A stretch of DNA of 64,000 nucleotides from Blattamonas nauphoetae. Its lineage: Eukaryota > Preaxostyla > Oxymonadida. Position 1 is the stretch's first letter, and each line of letters begins with the position of its first letter. The translations under genes and the position numbers were made by a program. Shown here piece by piece: positions 61,595 through 64,000 of the stretch. Location: positions 372,001 through 436,000 of the forward strand of contig JARBJD010000004.1 of the NCBI GenBank assembly GCA_033064195.1, written 5' to 3'. The notes under the pieces are model-generated. The model was not told the origin of the DNA. It saw only the letters and a list, made by a program, of their open reading frames with translations, and did no database searches.

Positions 61595-62700
61595 TCAGCT
61601 TACACAAGAAATCCCTGCGACTCCCTTCTCTCCACTCACGCACTTGCAAGAAGACACATCGAGTGTCGGAGTGAAGAACGGTCCTTTCGAAAGAGTTGAA
61701 TCTTTCATCTCGACACACATCTCAAGTTTCGGTGTGCTGAACGGAACACGGCATGGTTGGGAGGGGTCGAGAGTGGTGTATGTGTTGTCGACGAGCAGAA
61801 AAAGCTGACCAGTGATCGACTGGCTGAGTGTGGCAGTGATTGTGATGGTGTCGTCTCCTGTCTGCTCCACTCCAACACTTTGCAGAGAGGCTGTGATGGT
61901 TGGATCAGGCAGGAGGGCGCTGCTTGAGATGCCGCCTTCGACGAAAAAGTATCGAGGTTTATCAGATGTGGAAACACAGTTGGTCAGTGTCGATGCGGTC
62001 ACTTGTGACTGTTGTAAGTTTGTGAAAACGATGTCCGATTCTTGCCTCACATCCTTCAAAACAGCATTCGAGCAAAGTGAACGAGCTCTTCAGCCCACCA
62101 CCTCTTCCATTTGAAGGAATGTCTTTGAAAGTGCAGAGGAAGAAGGACAGCGATGTTTCTTCAGGCTCCTTCTGCTGAATGTGGTGTTGGTAGGAGTGTG
62201 CTGGCTCTGTCCGCTTGGATCGAGTGAAGGACGTGTTTTGGCAGACGAGATTTCCTCCTCGGTTGATGTCCATTATTGCAGTGCCGGAAAGAGAATCGGC
62301 ACATATGTCGAGTGACGACGACAAAAGGCGTTGGGAGAGACGCTGTGGCGACGATTGGGGTGATGTCTTTCATCCAAATATGGATGAATCGGAGAGTCTG
62401 CGTAGCTTTGATCGGATGGCCGAGTGCAGCTGACAAGTGGAAGGAGAGTGGGGCTCGACGGCGATTGGTGCGAGCATTCCACGAACACCATCGAGTGGTC
62501 TGCATCGCCCATTCCACCCGACACCCAGAATGGAGATGTGAGACCGTTTAAGAGGATGGTGCATGAGTGGACACGCACATACGACGAGACGAGAGAGGCT
62601 AGCCCGATGACAGTTGAGTGATGCTCGACAGCTTGCTCCCTCCACTCCGTCGATTCTTTGTCTCCGTCACCGTCGTTTCCTCCTGGATGAGGTTCGCTTC
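61595..62700 (-). pseudogene. Decayed beta-helix protein gene
   Basis: The minus strand carries the same family signatures in three frames. Near 62640-62500: VIGLASLVSSYVRVHSCTIL and GGMGDADHSMVFVECSHQ. In 62324-61962: AIMDINRGGNLVCQNTSFT, SFFLCTFKDIPSNGRGGGLK and FTLLECCFEGCEAR. In 62059-61595: ASLQSVGVEQTGDDTITITA and SQSITGQLFLLVDNTY, which parallels the Ig-like module of the 58858 protein. There is no start codon, and at least two frame changes. A host gene relic. Confidence 0.7.
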
Positions 62701-63773
62701 TGTGAACATCATCACGGCTGTGTCGGCGTCTCAATAGCTATCTCTGACTGTAAAATGATGCAGAGTGGTCGAGGAAGGAGGAGAATGCTTCATCGAGCGG
62801 ATCAAAGAAAGGAGGTCGAGATTAGGATCTCTTCGTCCAAACAGGAGAGGATATCGGGAATATATCCGACTTGGTAGCCGCAATAAAGTTAGCTTGAAGT
62901 GATTTTTGGGGCATTTGGTGAGGAAGACGGCGATTCTAGCGATCGACAGGAGAGTGTTGGAGGATGAGAAGAGGAAGTCCCAGGACGATCTTTCAACTTC
63001 AATACAATCAGTACCTTCGATAGCATTGGAAAAGAAGAACAAAGATGATCGTAAAGTTTGACAATTCTGCTGAAGTCGCGAATTGAGGTCGTTCGGATTT
63101 GGAGGAGCTAAATCTGCAATATTAGACGAGAGAATTATCTGATCATAAACAAATGTTGACAATGATACAAAGAAGCTGACAATTTCTTGTTTTTATGGAT
63201 GATTTCTTCCTTGATCAATGTCGAGGAACGATGAGAGGTTGGTGATGATTGAGGAGCCAATGCACATCTTGCGAGGTACACAATGATCTCGAATGGGATA
63301 AAATGGATATTCTTGTGATGAGACTCTTGTTGATAAGGATTGCTGTTGCATAGACGGCTGAGGATTCTTGTTCCAAAACAGGAGAACCGGAAATAGGTGA
63401 TAATTGAACGGTGATACAATTGTAAATAGAACAAGAAGAGAAAATGAAAAATGAAAGAGAGGAAAAGCAGACTATTGAAAGTGAGAACGACCTAAACGAG
63501 GCAATAAAGTGGCGAATCGCCACTACAGAGAGTGGATGGGTAGGAAGATGAATACGTGGAAGAAACAAGTAAATCCATCTCTTCACGCTCCCAGTTCATT
63601 TTACACGCGCCACAAAGAGATTCGAGAAAAATGAACTAATGAGTTGGATTTCTGATGGGTAACAGTCAGACTACTCGTTCTCGCTTTCGGCTGACCATTT
63701 AGTCTGCCTCTCCCAATGATGACCTGAACTTAATTAAACAATACATTTTTCAATTTTTGAACTCTATTTTCGA
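62701..63773. other. No gene supported
   Basis: The minus strand has frames of 120-140 codons (62731-63162 without an ATG at the start; 63215-63586), rich in Ser, Phe and Ile with no recognised domain. I see no RNA gene or repeat. Probably intergenic or strongly decayed sequence. Confidence 0.4.
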
Positions 63774-64000
63774 ATGTCGCCCGCAAAATGGAACACCCTG
63801 ATCTCAACCGACACATTCCAGAATGTTGTGTTGGATGTGAATTCGTTCTCGACCATTCCCGAACCAGCCCGAATCACCACTTTGACACTGAGTGGATATG
63901 ATGAACTGGACAAGACTGCATTTTTCTCAGTGGAAGGACGAGTGTTCACCGCAAACGAGAAATACACAATCGAAGTCCTCACATCATCGTCAGCCGCATC
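63774..64000 (+). CDS. Ig-like module of a beta-helix family protein, cut by window edge
   Basis: From the ATG at 63774 the frame is open to the window end (75 codons). It contains ARITTLTLSGYDELDK and NEKYTIEVLTSSS, which match the Ig-like modules of the proteins at 40597 (GxxYTLxSV strand) and 58858 (ARLTTITQMN). An in-frame TAA lies about 35 bases before the ATG. No signal peptide is encoded, so this may be an internal exon or a 5'-truncated relic rather than a true gene start. Confidence 0.45.
   Translation, partial: MSPAKWNTLISTDTFQNVVLDVNSFSTIPEPARITTLTLSGYDELDKTAFFSVEGRVFTANEKYTIEVLTSSSAA

Noticed and set aside
62731-63586. Minus-strand frames of 120-140 codons
   Set aside because: One has no ATG at its start and both lack recognisable features; region treated as intergenic.
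1-64000. tRNA and rRNA genes
   Set aside because: I looked for tRNA arm signatures and rRNA-like conserved words and saw none that I could support by eye; a covariance-model scan would decide.

Overview
The window looks like nuclear DNA of an anaerobic protist from Preaxostyla. It most resembles the oxymonad Blattamonas nauphoetae. The main reason is that I recognise the ~355-residue gene family repeated on the minus strand (called family A here). Other pointers are huge secreted beta-helix proteins, very short introns and many transposon fossils. This species call is inference from memory, not a database result. Stop codons behave as in the standard code.

Left part (1-18200). A large helical protein gene cut by the window edge (3-2783) is followed by a DIRS-type tyrosine-recombinase retroelement fossil (3187-8283) and a small acidic gene (8488-9111). 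Next come the first family A gene (9508-10581) and Ser/acid-rich minus-strand ORFs carrying a 54-bp minisatellite. After these lies a mirrored structure of about 5.3 kb (12880-18160): two kinds of tandem repeat are arranged as inverted arms around a decayed hAT-like transposase.

Middle part (18200-40100). Seven intact-looking family A genes occur in the window, one at 9508-10581 and six here, all on the minus strand. One clear A pseudogene and several A fragments are also present. Between them lie decayed pieces of a second family (B), relics of receptor-like genes and a minisatellite that varies from about 2 to about 44 units. The order B - minisatellite - A recurs on the minus strand, so the array grew by duplication of a larger unit. 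All seven intact A genes share an 11-nt motif 26-30 nt upstream of the ATG. A 1.4-kb element with ~567-bp inverted arms sits at 34569-35952.

Right part (40100-64000). This part is gene-rich. A secreted saposin-like peptide (40126-40470, minus) is divergent to a 2658-residue secreted beta-helix/Ig-like protein (40597-48573). A 1.1-kb terminal-inverted-repeat element without a gene follows. A spliced histidine-kinase-like gene (50173-51510, minus) lies head to head with a very large P-loop protein gene (51566-58490) that needs two short introns or frameshifts to read through. A second beta-helix protein (58858-61443) converges on a decayed relative (61595-62700, minus). The window ends inside another relative of these surface proteins.

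Functionally, the right part encodes a predicted cell-surface or secreted set (beta-helix proteins, a membrane-active peptide) next to signalling and NTPase proteins. The middle is a duplicating multigene array of unknown function. The left is dominated by transposon fossils.
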